DNA from: Paenarthrobacter nitroguajacolicus
GTDB taxonomy: Bacteria > Actinomycetota > Actinomycetes > Actinomycetales > Micrococcaceae
Direction of reading: 5' to 3'
Assembly (NCBI RefSeq): GCF_007786235.1
Contig: NZ_VNFK01000020.1
Coordinates: 1-64,000, forward strand
DNA: 64,000 bases
The notes below the pieces were generated by a model, which ran no database searches, was not told the DNA's origin, and saw nothing but the letters and a program-made list of their open reading frames with translations. Position 1 is the first letter of the stretch. Every line of letters begins with the position of its first letter. A program made the position numbers and the translations under genes. Of the stretch, positions 25,016-33,315 are shown piece by piece.

Positions 25016-25042
25016 ATGCCAGGCAGGTTGACCCGCCTGGCA
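25016..25042 (-). terminator. Hairpin after sepF
   Basis: ATGCCAGGC and GCCTGGCAT arms with a partly paired centre lie between sepF and yggT. There is only a weak T-run when read leftward, so it may be a partial terminator or mRNA stabiliser. Confidence 0.5.
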
Positions 25043-25061
25043 TCCGCGAAAAAATCTGGTG

Positions 25062-25598
25062 TCAGCTCTGGTTGAAGAAGCTGGCCTGCGTTTCGCTGGC
25101 CTTCTTGTCATCTCCGATGACCTCGACGTACGACGGCGACAACAGGAAGACCTTATTGGTCACTCTTTCGATACTCCCATGCAGGCCAAAGACCAACCCG
25201 GCCGAGAAGTCCACAAGGCGCTTGGCGTCGGCTTCTCCCATGTCGGTGACGTTCATGATGACCGGAATGCCATCCCTGAAGCTTTCACCGATGACCTTGG
25301 CATCGTTGTACGAACGGGGATGAACGGTGGTGATCTGCCTCAGGCCCGAGGCATCTTCGCGGCTGGACGCCGCACGCTTGATGGGTGTCACGGGTGCGCG
25401 GTATTCCTCTTCGGCATCAACAGTGGGCATTTCACGGACAACTTCCCGGACGGGAGCAGGCGCCCGGCGCTCTTCCCGTTCCTGTGCCTGGGGGCGTTCT
25501 TCGTCGTGGTGCGAGGCGACGGCCTGCTCAGATTCGTAGTGTTCATCGCCGTCGGCGAGCCCAAGATAGATCATTGTCTTGCGCAGAGCGCCAGCCAT
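25062..25598 (-). CDS. sepF: Cell division protein SepF
   Basis: FtsZ membrane anchor used in bacteria that lack FtsA. It has 178 residues. An N-terminal amphipathic membrane-targeting helix (MAGALRKTMIYLGLA) is followed by a disordered acidic linker (20-85) and the SepF fold (about 88-170: ITTVHPRSYNDAKVIGESFRDGIPVIMNVTDM...VDFSAGLVFGLHGSIERVTNKVFLLSP). No ftsA is present in this cluster, in line with SepF as the anchor. Confidence 0.95.
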   Translation of the reverse strand: MAGALRKTMIYLGLADGDEHYESEQAVASHHDEERPQAQEREERRAPAPVREVVREMPTVDAEEEYRAPVTPIKRAASSREDASGLRQITTVHPRSYNDAKVIGESFRDGIPVIMNVTDMGEADAKRLVDFSAGLVFGLHGSIERVTNKVFLLSPSYVEVIGDDKKASETQASFFNQS

Positions 25599-25646
25599 GG
25601 TGCACTCCTATCGTTTCTGCAGTAGGCGGGCCGCCATGACTTGACA

Positions 25647-25675
25647 TATTGGAACCCCGGCCCGTCATTCCAATA
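25647..25675. repeat. Inverted repeat before sepF
   Basis: TATTGGAA (25647-25654) and TTCCAATA (25668-25675) are separated by 13 bp, in the gap between yggS and sepF. On the minus strand TTGGAA and CAATAT could also be read as a weak promoter for sepF. Confidence 0.45.
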
Positions 25676-25683
25676 CTTTGACG

Positions 25684-26439
25684 CTACCCCACGGCCGGAC
25701 GCGAACCCAGAATATCGGAGCCAATTCGCAGGTGTGTCGCCCCGAACTTCACGGCTGCTTCCAGGTCCTGGCTCATTCCGGCGGAGATGCCGGCAGCAGC
25801 CGGATGCGCCACGCGGAGCGCCTCTGAAATTGCGGCCAGCTTGTTGAATGCCGCCTCAGGATCGGCACCGAGGGGTGCCACGGCCATCAGCCCTGCCAAC
25901 CGCAGGCCAATGGCCGACTCGATCCTGGCTGCAAGCAGTTCCACGTCGGCCGGAGCGGCACCGCCGCGGTGCGCACCGGCGTCGTCCTCCAAACTGACCT
26001 GAACGAAGCAGTCAAGGTCGCTCCGCCCCGTAGAATCCTGCTCCCGGGCGACGGCCTTGGACAACGCGTCAACAAGCTGGGGCCGATCAATCGACTGGAC
26101 GGACGCCGCATACTTGGCAACGGACTTTGCCTTGTTGCTTTGAAGCTGCCCGATGAAATGCCATCGCACTTCAAGGTCGGCCAGCTCCGCGGTTTTGGAC
26201 GCTGCTTCCTGGTCGCGGTTCTCACCGAAGTCGCCAACGCCAAGTGCAGCCAAGCGGCGGACGTCGGCAGCCGGATGAAACTTGGTCACGACGATCAACT
26301 GCGGGACGTCACTTCGTCCGGCAGCGGCCGCCGCTGCCTCGATCCGGCTCCTGACCACCTCCAGCCGCCCAGCGAGCTCAGCGGTACGGGCATCGCCACC
26401 GGCAGCCTGCGGCCGGTGGTCGTGTCCAGTGCTAGTCAT
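25684..26439 (-). CDS. yggS: PLP homeostasis protein (YggS family)
   Basis: Pyridoxal-phosphate-binding protein of the YggS/PROSC family, involved in PLP homeostasis with no known enzyme activity. It has 251 residues as a single TIM-type barrel: LIVVTKFHPAADVRRLAALGVGDFGENRDQEA (PLP-Lys in VTKF), WHFIGQLQSNKAK, and SAGMSQDLEAAVKFGATHLRIGSDILGSR at the C-terminus. It overlaps pgeF by eight bases at ATGACTAG. An upstream in-frame extension inside pgeF is rejected. Confidence 0.93.
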   Translation of the reverse strand: MTSTGHDHRPQAAGGDARTAELAGRLEVVRSRIEAAAAAAGRSDVPQLIVVTKFHPAADVRRLAALGVGDFGENRDQEAASKTAELADLEVRWHFIGQLQSNKAKSVAKYAASVQSIDRPQLVDALSKAVAREQDSTGRSDLDCFVQVSLEDDAGAHRGGAAPADVELLAARIESAIGLRLAGLMAVAPLGADPEAAFNKLAAISEALRVAHPAAAGISAGMSQDLEAAVKFGATHLRIGSDILGSRPAVG

Positions 26440-27145
26440 GCGTCCACACCAAACCTGCGAATCGACCGGTGCGGGACTCGCGCCGGTAAGAGAAAAGGGA
26501 ATCATTTTCGAGGGTGCACTCCCCCGCATAAGCCACAGGAACATCCAATGCAGCCAATTGCGCCCGCACACCCGCGGGCAGGTCCAGGGCGGGAGTCCCC
26601 CACGACGTGGTGGACCAGGTGGCCGGGACTTTCGCCGCGACGTCGGTACGCAGTTGTTCCGGCACCTCGTAGCAGGAACCGCAAATTGAAGGACCCAGCC
26701 AGGCGCTGATGTCCACGGCGCCGCGGCTACGCATTCCAGCGACAGTGGCCCCCACGATGGCCGAAGCAACGCCGGGGCGTCCCGCGTGGGCCACGGCAAT
26801 GATGGGGTCATTGTTGGCGTCCACGCCTGCGAACACCACGGGCACGCAATCGGCCACCATGACAGCCAACGGCTGCGCCGCCCCCGGGGAATCCGTGGCA
26901 GCTGAAACCATGGCGTCGGCAGTGGGTCCGGGCCCAATGGCAGCGATGAACTCCACGGTGTTGCCATGGACTTGATTCATGTATTGGAACTGCCGCGCAC
27001 CCAACCCCGCCGCGTGCGCGAGGCGGGTTCGCCGTGCGCTCACTTGCTCAGGGTTGTCCCCTACGTGGAGAGCCAGGTTCCCGGCGCCTGCATCCGTGAA
27101 GGCTACAGAAACGCCGGGCCGAACTTCATTGCGCCACCAAAACAC
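26432..27145 (-). CDS. pgeF: Peptidoglycan editing factor PgeF
   Basis: Laccase-domain (YfiH) protein, 237 residues. Homologues hydrolyse wrongly incorporated Ser in the peptidoglycan stem at the UDP-MurNAc-Ser stage. Metal/catalytic residues sit in YMNQVHGNTVE (His), VMVADCVPVVF (Cys) and VAHAGRPGV (His). The last motif reads HAGRPG where HAGWRG is usual. It lies directly after ftsZ as in other actinobacteria (Rv2149c). Confidence 0.9.
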   Translation of the reverse strand: MFWWRNEVRPGVSVAFTDAGAGNLALHVGDNPEQVSARRTRLAHAAGLGARQFQYMNQVHGNTVEFIAAIGPGPTADAMVSAATDSPGAAQPLAVMVADCVPVVFAGVDANNDPIIAVAHAGRPGVASAIVGATVAGMRSRGAVDISAWLGPSICGSCYEVPEQLRTDVAAKVPATWSTTSWGTPALDLPAGVRAQLAALDVPVAYAGECTLENDSLFSYRRESRTGRFAGLVWTHD

Positions 27146-27170
27146 CAGGAACTGACTCTCCGAACGCGGC

Positions 27171-28391
27171 TTACTTCAGGAAGTCGGGGACGTCGAGGTC
27201 GTCCGAGCGACTACCCGACAGGTCGGGCTCCACCACGGCCGGAAGGTCGACGTCGAAGCCCGAGTCAGCAGGCAGCGCGGACGGGCGCTGCTGACCCCAA
27301 TTGCTCAAGCCCGCGGCACCGATACCTGCCGTCGCGTGCTGGGGTGCAGCGGCACTGGAAGGTGCGCTGCTCGGTGCAGCCGGACGATCCGAGGGCACTG
27401 GGTTTTGCGCCGGACGCGACTGGTCCATGGAGGGCGAGGTTGCCTTGACGTCGTCGAAACCTGCAGCAATGACCGTCACACGGGCCTCATCGCCCAAGGC
27501 GTCGTCAATGACCGCACCGAAGATGATGTTGGCCTCGGGGTGCGCCACTTCCTGCACCAGTCGGGCTGCTTCATTGATTTCGAACAGGCCGAGATCCGAA
27601 CCACCCTGGATGGAGAGCAGGACACCGTGGGCGCCGTCAATGGAGGCCTCCAGGAGCGGGGAGGCGATGGCAAGTTCGGCAGCCTTGACCGCACGGTCTT
27701 CACCGCGGGCGGAACCGATGCCCATCAGGGCTGATCCTGCACCCTGCATGACCGACTTGACGTCGGCAAAGTCGAGGTTGATCAAGCCCGGGGTGGTGAT
27801 CAGGTCGGTGATGCCCTGCACGCCGGAGAGGAGCACCTGGTCCGCGGAGCGGAAAGCGTCCAGGACGGAGACGTTGCGATCGCTGATGGACAGGAGGCGA
27901 TCGTTGGGGATGACGATCAGGGTGTCGACTTCGTCGCGAAGCGCGTCAATGCCGGCTTCGGCGGAACCTGCACGGCGGCGGCCTTCGAAGGTGAACGGAC
28001 GGGTCACCACACCAATGGTCAGCGCACCCAGGGAACGCGCGATGCGCGCCACCACGGGGGCGCCACCGGTACCGGTGCCACCGCCTTCGCCGGCCGTGAC
28101 GAAGACCATGTCAGCGCCGCGGAGAACTTCTTCGATCTCGTCGGCGTGGTCCTCGGCGGCCTGCTTGCCGACTTCGGGGTTGGCGCCGGCTCCGAGTCCA
28201 CGCGTGAGTTCACGTCCGACGTCAAGCTTGACGTCGGCGTCGCTCATGAGCAGCGCCTGCGCGTCAGTATTGATGGCGATGAACTCGACGCCCCGAAGGC
28301 CGACCTCGATCATGCGGTTGACTGCGTTCACGCCACCGCCGCCGATGCCGACGACCTTGATGACGGCCAAGTAATTCTGCGGTGCTGCCAC
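27171..28391 (-). CDS. ftsZ: Cell division protein FtsZ
   Basis: Tubulin-like GTPase that forms the Z-ring. It has 406 residues. GTP-binding: VVGIGGGGVNAVNRM near 12-26 and the tubulin signature GGGTGTGGAPV near 107-117; T7 loop NLDFADVKSVM. A flexible linker rich in Pro/Ala/Ser (about 320-380) leads to the C-terminal peptide DDLDVPDFLK that binds SepF. The start is GTG at 28391 with AAGGGG eight bases upstream; an in-frame extension is not supported. It is preceded by its own promoter. Confidence 0.97.
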   Translation of the reverse strand: MAAPQNYLAVIKVVGIGGGGVNAVNRMIEVGLRGVEFIAINTDAQALLMSDADVKLDVGRELTRGLGAGANPEVGKQAAEDHADEIEEVLRGADMVFVTAGEGGGTGTGGAPVVARIARSLGALTIGVVTRPFTFEGRRRAGSAEAGIDALRDEVDTLIVIPNDRLLSISDRNVSVLDAFRSADQVLLSGVQGITDLITTPGLINLDFADVKSVMQGAGSALMGIGSARGEDRAVKAAELAIASPLLEASIDGAHGVLLSIQGGSDLGLFEINEAARLVQEVAHPEANIIFGAVIDDALGDEARVTVIAAGFDDVKATSPSMDQSRPAQNPVPSDRPAAPSSAPSSAAAPQHATAGIGAAGLSNWGQQRPSALPADSGFDVDLPAVVEPDLSGSRSDDLDVPDFLK

Positions 28392-28460
28392 GTTTCGTGC
28401 CCCTTGCTTGTGTCCTATAGCGAAACTGATCGAGTCCAACTTGAATTCTTGGACCTTAAC

Positions 28461-28489
28461 CCTCTAGTTGAAGGTTATAGTTATGTCAA
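28461..28489 (-). promoter_or_regulatory. ftsZ promoter
   Basis: Consensus-like TTGACA (28484-28489) with a 17-bp spacer to TAGAGG (28461-28466), minus strand. An imperfect dyad, TAACCTTC...GAGGGTTA, spans the spacer and -10. The region lies about 70-100 bp upstream of the ftsZ start, so ftsZ can be expressed independently of the mur operon. Confidence 0.65.
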
Positions 28490-28606
28490 GTAACTCTACT
28501 GCGACGGTATTTCCTATGGTTCGCACATGCAATGACCGCTTGCGCGTGTCGTGTGATTGTCGCGAAATAAGGCCACCGACGGCCGGAGGTTACGTTCTCA
28601 AACTGC

Positions 28607-29530
28607 TTATTTGGTGAATGGATGCCGTGGGACGCTGACGTCGTAGACACGCACGGGAACCTTCGGATCTGCTGGCATCTTGAGCAGCGCTTCAAGTGCC
28701 TTCGCCTTCAATTCCCTGTCCTCGGCATTGCCCCACACTACCGTCTTTCCGTCCACCAGTTTGAGCTCCACCGCATCCGCGGAGGCTGCCGAAGCGGTGG
28801 ACATCCTGGCCAGTACGTCGGCCGGCAAGGTGTCCAGGACAGCAGCAATTGCCTTGAAGAGCTCCGTGTTGGTCGCACCCGCGCCGGCGTCGATCAACGG
28901 CAGGGCCACCGCGGACTGGTCCTTGGTGGCACCGAGCTGAACGCCGTCCACGTCAACCATGACAAAAGAGTCGCCCTGTTTCAGCAGCGCTACCGGAACA
29001 CGTTCGTTGACATGAACCAACAATTCCGAAGGTGGCCGCGCCTCCATAGTGGCCGACCGAACTTGGACCAGAGGCTTCAGGAGCTCGTTGATCTCCTGCT
29101 CGCTGACCTGGGGCAGTGGCTTGCCTTCCAGCTCCGAGAGAGCCTTCTGCACGGCATCAGGAGTCAACAGGGTGGTTCCGTCCACAGTGACGGTCCGGAC
29201 TGCGAGGACCGGCGAATACACGGCACCGGCGATGAGCGCCGCAACAAACGCCGCGACGATGGAAATCGTCCACAGCACCAGCCTCCGCTGGCGTTTTCCC
29301 TTTGGCTCCGGAAAGGCAATGACGTTGCCCGGTGGAGTTGCCTTGCCGGACTTCGAATTTTTGTCTACCGGATTGGCGGAACCTGTTGATTTAACTGCTG
29401 GCGTCACTCCAGGTTCAAGGGAACGCTGGGCGCTGATGACGGTCCCGGAGTCTTTGCTCCGGGGGCGGCCGGCGGTCGGCTGGCCCGTATCCGTGGCCGG
29501 TTTATACGTCGGCTTGCGGGTACTAGCCAC
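28607..29530 (-). CDS. ftsQ: Cell division protein FtsQ
   Basis: Divisome protein linking early and late steps. It has 307 residues: a long disordered cytoplasmic N-terminus (about 1-80), one membrane helix (about 84-108), a POTRA domain beginning VLAVRTVTVDGTTLLTPDAV, and the FtsQ beta domain to about 300. The GTG start overlaps the murC stop by eight bases. Followed by a 215-bp gap holding the ftsZ promoter. Confidence 0.93.
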   Translation of the reverse strand: MASTRKPTYKPATDTGQPTAGRPRSKDSGTVISAQRSLEPGVTPAVKSTGSANPVDKNSKSGKATPPGNVIAFPEPKGKRQRRLVLWTISIVAAFVAALIAGAVYSPVLAVRTVTVDGTTLLTPDAVQKALSELEGKPLPQVSEQEINELLKPLVQVRSATMEARPPSELLVHVNERVPVALLKQGDSFVMVDVDGVQLGATKDQSAVALPLIDAGAGATNTELFKAIAAVLDTLPADVLARMSTASAASADAVELKLVDGKTVVWGNAEDRELKAKALEALLKMPADPKVPVRVYDVSVPRHPFTK

Positions 29531-30893
29531 CCAGCGCCTCCACGATCACGGGTCCGTACGCAGTAACGTCTCCCGCGCCCACTGTCAGGACCACGTCACC
29601 TTCGCCTGCGACTGTGGCTATTGCCCTCACGGCTTCGTCTGCGGAAACAAGGCGGCCCGTGGACAAATGATCGGCGATCAATGCACTGGTGACCCCCGGA
29701 ATGGGATCTTCGCGGGCCGGATAGATGTCCAGGACCAGAGCCGTGTCCGCTGAGTTCAGGGCCTCCGCAAACTCGTCGGCGAATTCACGGGTGCGCGAGA
29801 ACAGGTGCGGTTGGAAGAGGACATGCACTTTGTTGCCGGCCGCGACTGAACGCGCCGCCGAGAGTGCCGCCCGAACTTCCGTGGGGTGGTGGGCGTAGTC
29901 GTCGTAGACCCGCACTCCCCTGCCCTGGCCTTTGAGTTCAAACCGCCGCGAGGCCCCTGTAAAGTGGGCCAACGCCGCTGCTGCGGCATCAGGTGCCACC
30001 CCGAGTTCGACGGCGACCGCGAACGCCGCTGCCGCATTCAGGGCATTGTGGCGCCCGGGTACCTGCAGTTCGAGCCGGTGGACTTCGCCCGCGACAGCCA
30101 CCGAGACATCTCCTGGACCAGCGTCGTGAAGCCGGATGTCGGCGTCGTCCGCTGTTCCGTACGTCAGTACCCGGGTGGTTCCCTTCGAACCAGTACGGTC
30201 CGCCAGCGCGCGGGCGCCGGCATCATCGGCGCAAACCAGGAGAATACCTTCGGGCGGCAGCAGGGCCGCGAAGCTGTCAAACGAGGCAAAGACTGCTTCG
30301 GGAGTTCCATAGTGGTCCAGGTGGTCGGCCTCGACGTTGGTGACGACGGCGATCAGCGGCCGATAGTTGAGGAAGGAACCATCCGACTCGTCGGCCTCGG
30401 CAACGAAGATGTCCGAAGCCCCGTGCGCGGCGTTCACACCGAGAGCCGGGACGTTCGCTCCAATGGCAAAAGAGGGATCAACGCCTGCTTCCTTGAGCAG
30501 GACGGCGATCATGGAGGTGGTGGTGGACTTACCGTGCGTACCCGCCACTGTAACCACCCGGTGACCGGCCATAGTGGCAGCCAGGGCTTCGGACCGGTGC
30601 AACACGGGCAGTCCTGCAGCCCGCGCCGCCGTGAGCTCCGGGTTATCGGCGCGGATGGCCGAGCCGGCCACGATCGTCTGCGCATCGCCCAGGTTTTCTG
30701 CGTCGTATCCCACGGCTATGCGCGCACCAGCCGCAGCGAGGTCGTGCATGACCGGCAAGTCTTTGCCATCCGTTCCGCTGACAGGGACACCCCGCGCCAC
30801 CATGATCCGGGCGACGGCGGACATTCCCACTCCGCCGATGCCAATGAAGTGGACGCGTCCCAGGGATTCGAGGGGGGCGATGCTGGTGGTCAT
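29523..30893 (-). CDS. murC: UDP-MurNAc--L-alanine ligase
   Basis: Adds L-Ala to UDP-MurNAc (cytoplasmic peptidoglycan step). It has 456 residues. The N-terminal Rossmann motif is VHFIGIGGVGMSAVARIM; the ATP loop GTHGKSTTTSM is near 112-122; the C-terminal domain includes RRFELKGQGRGVRVYDDYAHHPTEV. It overlaps murG by four bases and ftsQ by eight, so the three are translated in series. Confidence 0.97.
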   Translation of the reverse strand: MTTSIAPLESLGRVHFIGIGGVGMSAVARIMVARGVPVSGTDGKDLPVMHDLAAAGARIAVGYDAENLGDAQTIVAGSAIRADNPELTAARAAGLPVLHRSEALAATMAGHRVVTVAGTHGKSTTTSMIAVLLKEAGVDPSFAIGANVPALGVNAAHGASDIFVAEADESDGSFLNYRPLIAVVTNVEADHLDHYGTPEAVFASFDSFAALLPPEGILLVCADDAGARALADRTGSKGTTRVLTYGTADDADIRLHDAGPGDVSVAVAGEVHRLELQVPGRHNALNAAAAFAVAVELGVAPDAAAAALAHFTGASRRFELKGQGRGVRVYDDYAHHPTEVRAALSAARSVAAGNKVHVLFQPHLFSRTREFADEFAEALNSADTALVLDIYPAREDPIPGVTSALIADHLSTGRLVSADEAVRAIATVAGEGDVVLTVGAGDVTAYGPVIVEALGG

Positions 30894-32005
30894 GCGTTTA
30901 CCGCTTCCAAGACAAGATCAGCCATGCGCTGATCGGCGTTTCTGATACCGAGGGCCTCGGACTTGCGGGCCATTTCGCGGAGCCTGCCGTGGTCGGACAG
31001 CAGTGGAATGAGTTCGCTTTCGAGCCATTCCGGGCTGAGGTCCTTATCGTCCACCAGGAGAGCGCCACCGGCGTTCACCAACGGAGCCGCGTTCAGTGCC
31101 TGCTCCCCGTTTCCGATCGGCAGCGGCACGAACACGGCCGGAACTCCTACCGCCGCTGCTTCGCTGACGGTTCCAGCACCCGCGCGGGCCAGAAGCACAT
31201 CGGCAGCTGCGTAGACGCTCTCCATCCCGTCCACGTACTCAACCTGGCGATAGCCGTCGGCAGCCAGCAGTTCGCCGTCGTCATTGAGGACAGACTTCCC
31301 GTTGCCCGTAATGTGCAGGGTTTGGACTCCGGCAGCTGCCAGAGCCGGAAGTGCGGCCGCTATGGAACGATTGATGCTCAACGCCCCGGACGAGCCTCCC
31401 GTGACGATCAAAGCCGGCCTTTCCGGATCCAACCCCAACAGGGACTTGGCCGCAGGTGCAGCCTTGGCCCGGTCGAGGCCGGAGATGGCCCGGCGCATGG
31501 GCATGCCCACGTGGCGTGCTCCCCGCAACCGTGTTCCGGCAAACGCCACAGCAACGTAGTTGCTGAACCGGGCGCCCACGCGGTTGGCGAGGCCGGCCTT
31601 CATGTTGGCTTCATGGATAACGATGGGAATCCCGAGTTTCCGGGCAGCAAGGTACATGGGTGTGCAGACATAGCCGCCCACCCCCACGAGGACATCAGCC
31701 TGCGCTTCCTCCAGGATGCGCCGGGCCTGGCGTACCGCTCCACTCAGTCGTCCGGGAAGCTTCAGGAGGTCTACGGAGGGTCGTCGCGGAAACGGAACCC
31801 GGTCGATGGTGGCGAGCTCGTAGCCGGCGGCCGGGATGAGCCGCGTTTCCATGCCCGACGGCGTGCCAACAGTCAGGATGGCAGCGTCCGGACGCTTGTC
31901 CTTGATGGCGTCGGCGATGGCCAACAGCGGGCTGATATGCCCGGCGGTTCCGCCGCCGGCCAGGACGACGGACAAAGGCTTGGACGCGTTGGAGTCAAAA
32001 GTCAT
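30890..32005 (-). CDS. murG: Lipid II synthase MurG
   Basis: UDP-GlcNAc transferase that converts lipid I to lipid II at the inner face of the membrane. It has 371 residues as two GT-B domains: VVLAGGGTAGHISPLLAIAD (glycine-rich loop 1) at the N-terminus, VTGGSSGALSINR near 185, and the C-terminal donor-site ARAGAGTVSEAAAVGVPAVFVPLP. Confidence 0.96.
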   Translation of the reverse strand: MTFDSNASKPLSVVLAGGGTAGHISPLLAIADAIKDKRPDAAILTVGTPSGMETRLIPAAGYELATIDRVPFPRRPSVDLLKLPGRLSGAVRQARRILEEAQADVLVGVGGYVCTPMYLAARKLGIPIVIHEANMKAGLANRVGARFSNYVAVAFAGTRLRGARHVGMPMRRAISGLDRAKAAPAAKSLLGLDPERPALIVTGGSSGALSINRSIAAALPALAAAGVQTLHITGNGKSVLNDDGELLAADGYRQVEYVDGMESVYAAADVLLARAGAGTVSEAAAVGVPAVFVPLPIGNGEQALNAAPLVNAGGALLVDDKDLSPEWLESELIPLLSDHGRLREMARKSEALGIRNADQRMADLVLEAVNA

Positions 32006-32011
32006 GAAGTG

Positions 32012-33313
32012 CTATTTACGCTTTCGTGCGGTCTTGGACATGAGGCGCGGAAGGAACCCTGAACGCTGCTGCGGTGGCAGTTGGCCGCGGGCCAAGGACA
32101 ACACTACGCCCACCCCGCACAGCGACATCACGAGTGCAGAGCCACCGTAGGAGATGAAGGGCAGCGGCACACCGACCACCGGAAGCAACTGGGTCACCAC
32201 CGCCATGTTCATGCTTGCCTGGCCCAGCAGCCACACCATGATTCCACCCGCAAGGGTGCGCTGGAACGGATCCGTCTGCCGGACCACCACACGGAAGATG
32301 GCGATGCCAAGAATCGCGAAAAGCACCAAGACCACAATGGTCCCCACCAAGCCAAGTTCCTCGCCGATGATGGCGAAGATGAAGTCGTTGTGGGCTTCCG
32401 GCAACCAGTTGTATTTCTGTCGGCTCTGGCCCAGGCCCAGCCCCGTCCAGCTTCCTTGCGCCAGCCCGTACATGCCGTTGGTGGACTGGAAGTCGAAATC
32501 GAACTGCTCGGTACATGATGCGGACGCCGTCCCGAGCCAGGAGGTGATGCGGCATATCCGGTTGGCACTGCTGATGGTGCCCAGCACGGCGCCCACCACT
32601 CCCACGGCACCGGCAATGGCCAGCATCCGTCCGGGCACGCCCGCAAAGTAGAGGCCCGCCGCTGTGATGGCGGCAATGACGATCACGGTTCCAAGGTCGT
32701 TTCCGAGCATCACGAGGCCAATGACGAGGCCTGCGCCCGGCACCACGGGGATGATCACATGCCACCAGCGGTTGAGGAGTTTCTGCTTGCGCGCCAGTAC
32801 CGCGGCAATCCAAACACAGAGAATGAGTTTGGCCGTCTCGGAAGGCTGGAGCGTCACTCCGCCGATGTCGATCCAGTTCTTGTTGCCATTGACGCTGTTA
32901 CCCATGACCTGGACCAGGACGAGGAGGACAATGACGGCGCCGAGCGCCCACCACGACAACCTCTTCATCCAGTTCACGTTGGTCCGTGAGATCACGTACA
33001 TGCCAACGAGGCCGATGACGCCGAACATGGCCTGCTTGAGGGCATCCGCGTAGGGCGACTTGCCTTCGGAGATCGCTTCCACACTGGAGGCCGACAACAC
33101 CATCATGATGCCGATGGCTGTCAAGGCCAGGGCACAACCAAGAATGAGGTAGTAGGTGGAACTGTTGGGAGCTGAGCCCTTGCCTTCAAGGCCGTCCCAG
33201 AAGCCGCGCAGGTGCCTGCGGAGCCCGGAAGGCTGTTTGTCCGCCGTCGGCGTGGCCTTGGGTTTCCCGTCCCGGGGATCCTTGCCGCGGGTGCGGGTGG
33301 GCGTGCTGACCAT
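32012..33313 (-). CDS. ftsW: SEDS peptidoglycan polymerase FtsW
   Basis: Septal glycan polymerase that works with FtsI. It has 433 residues and about ten membrane helices after a 50-residue basic cytoplasmic N-terminus. Conserved segments: NGNKNWIDIGGVTLQPSETAKL, the NDFIFAIIGEELGL loop, and VVGVPLPFISYGGSALV near the C-terminus. A basic C-terminal tail ends in RLMSKTARKRK. It is immediately downstream of murD. Confidence 0.95.
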   Translation of the reverse strand: MVSTPTRTRGKDPRDGKPKATPTADKQPSGLRRHLRGFWDGLEGKGSAPNSSTYYLILGCALALTAIGIMMVLSASSVEAISEGKSPYADALKQAMFGVIGLVGMYVISRTNVNWMKRLSWWALGAVIVLLVLVQVMGNSVNGNKNWIDIGGVTLQPSETAKLILCVWIAAVLARKQKLLNRWWHVIIPVVPGAGLVIGLVMLGNDLGTVIVIAAITAAGLYFAGVPGRMLAIAGAVGVVGAVLGTISSANRICRITSWLGTASASCTEQFDFDFQSTNGMYGLAQGSWTGLGLGQSRQKYNWLPEAHNDFIFAIIGEELGLVGTIVVLVLFAILGIAIFRVVVRQTDPFQRTLAGGIMVWLLGQASMNMAVVTQLLPVVGVPLPFISYGGSALVMSLCGVGVVLSLARGQLPPQQRSGFLPRLMSKTARKRK

Positions 33314-33315
33314 TG

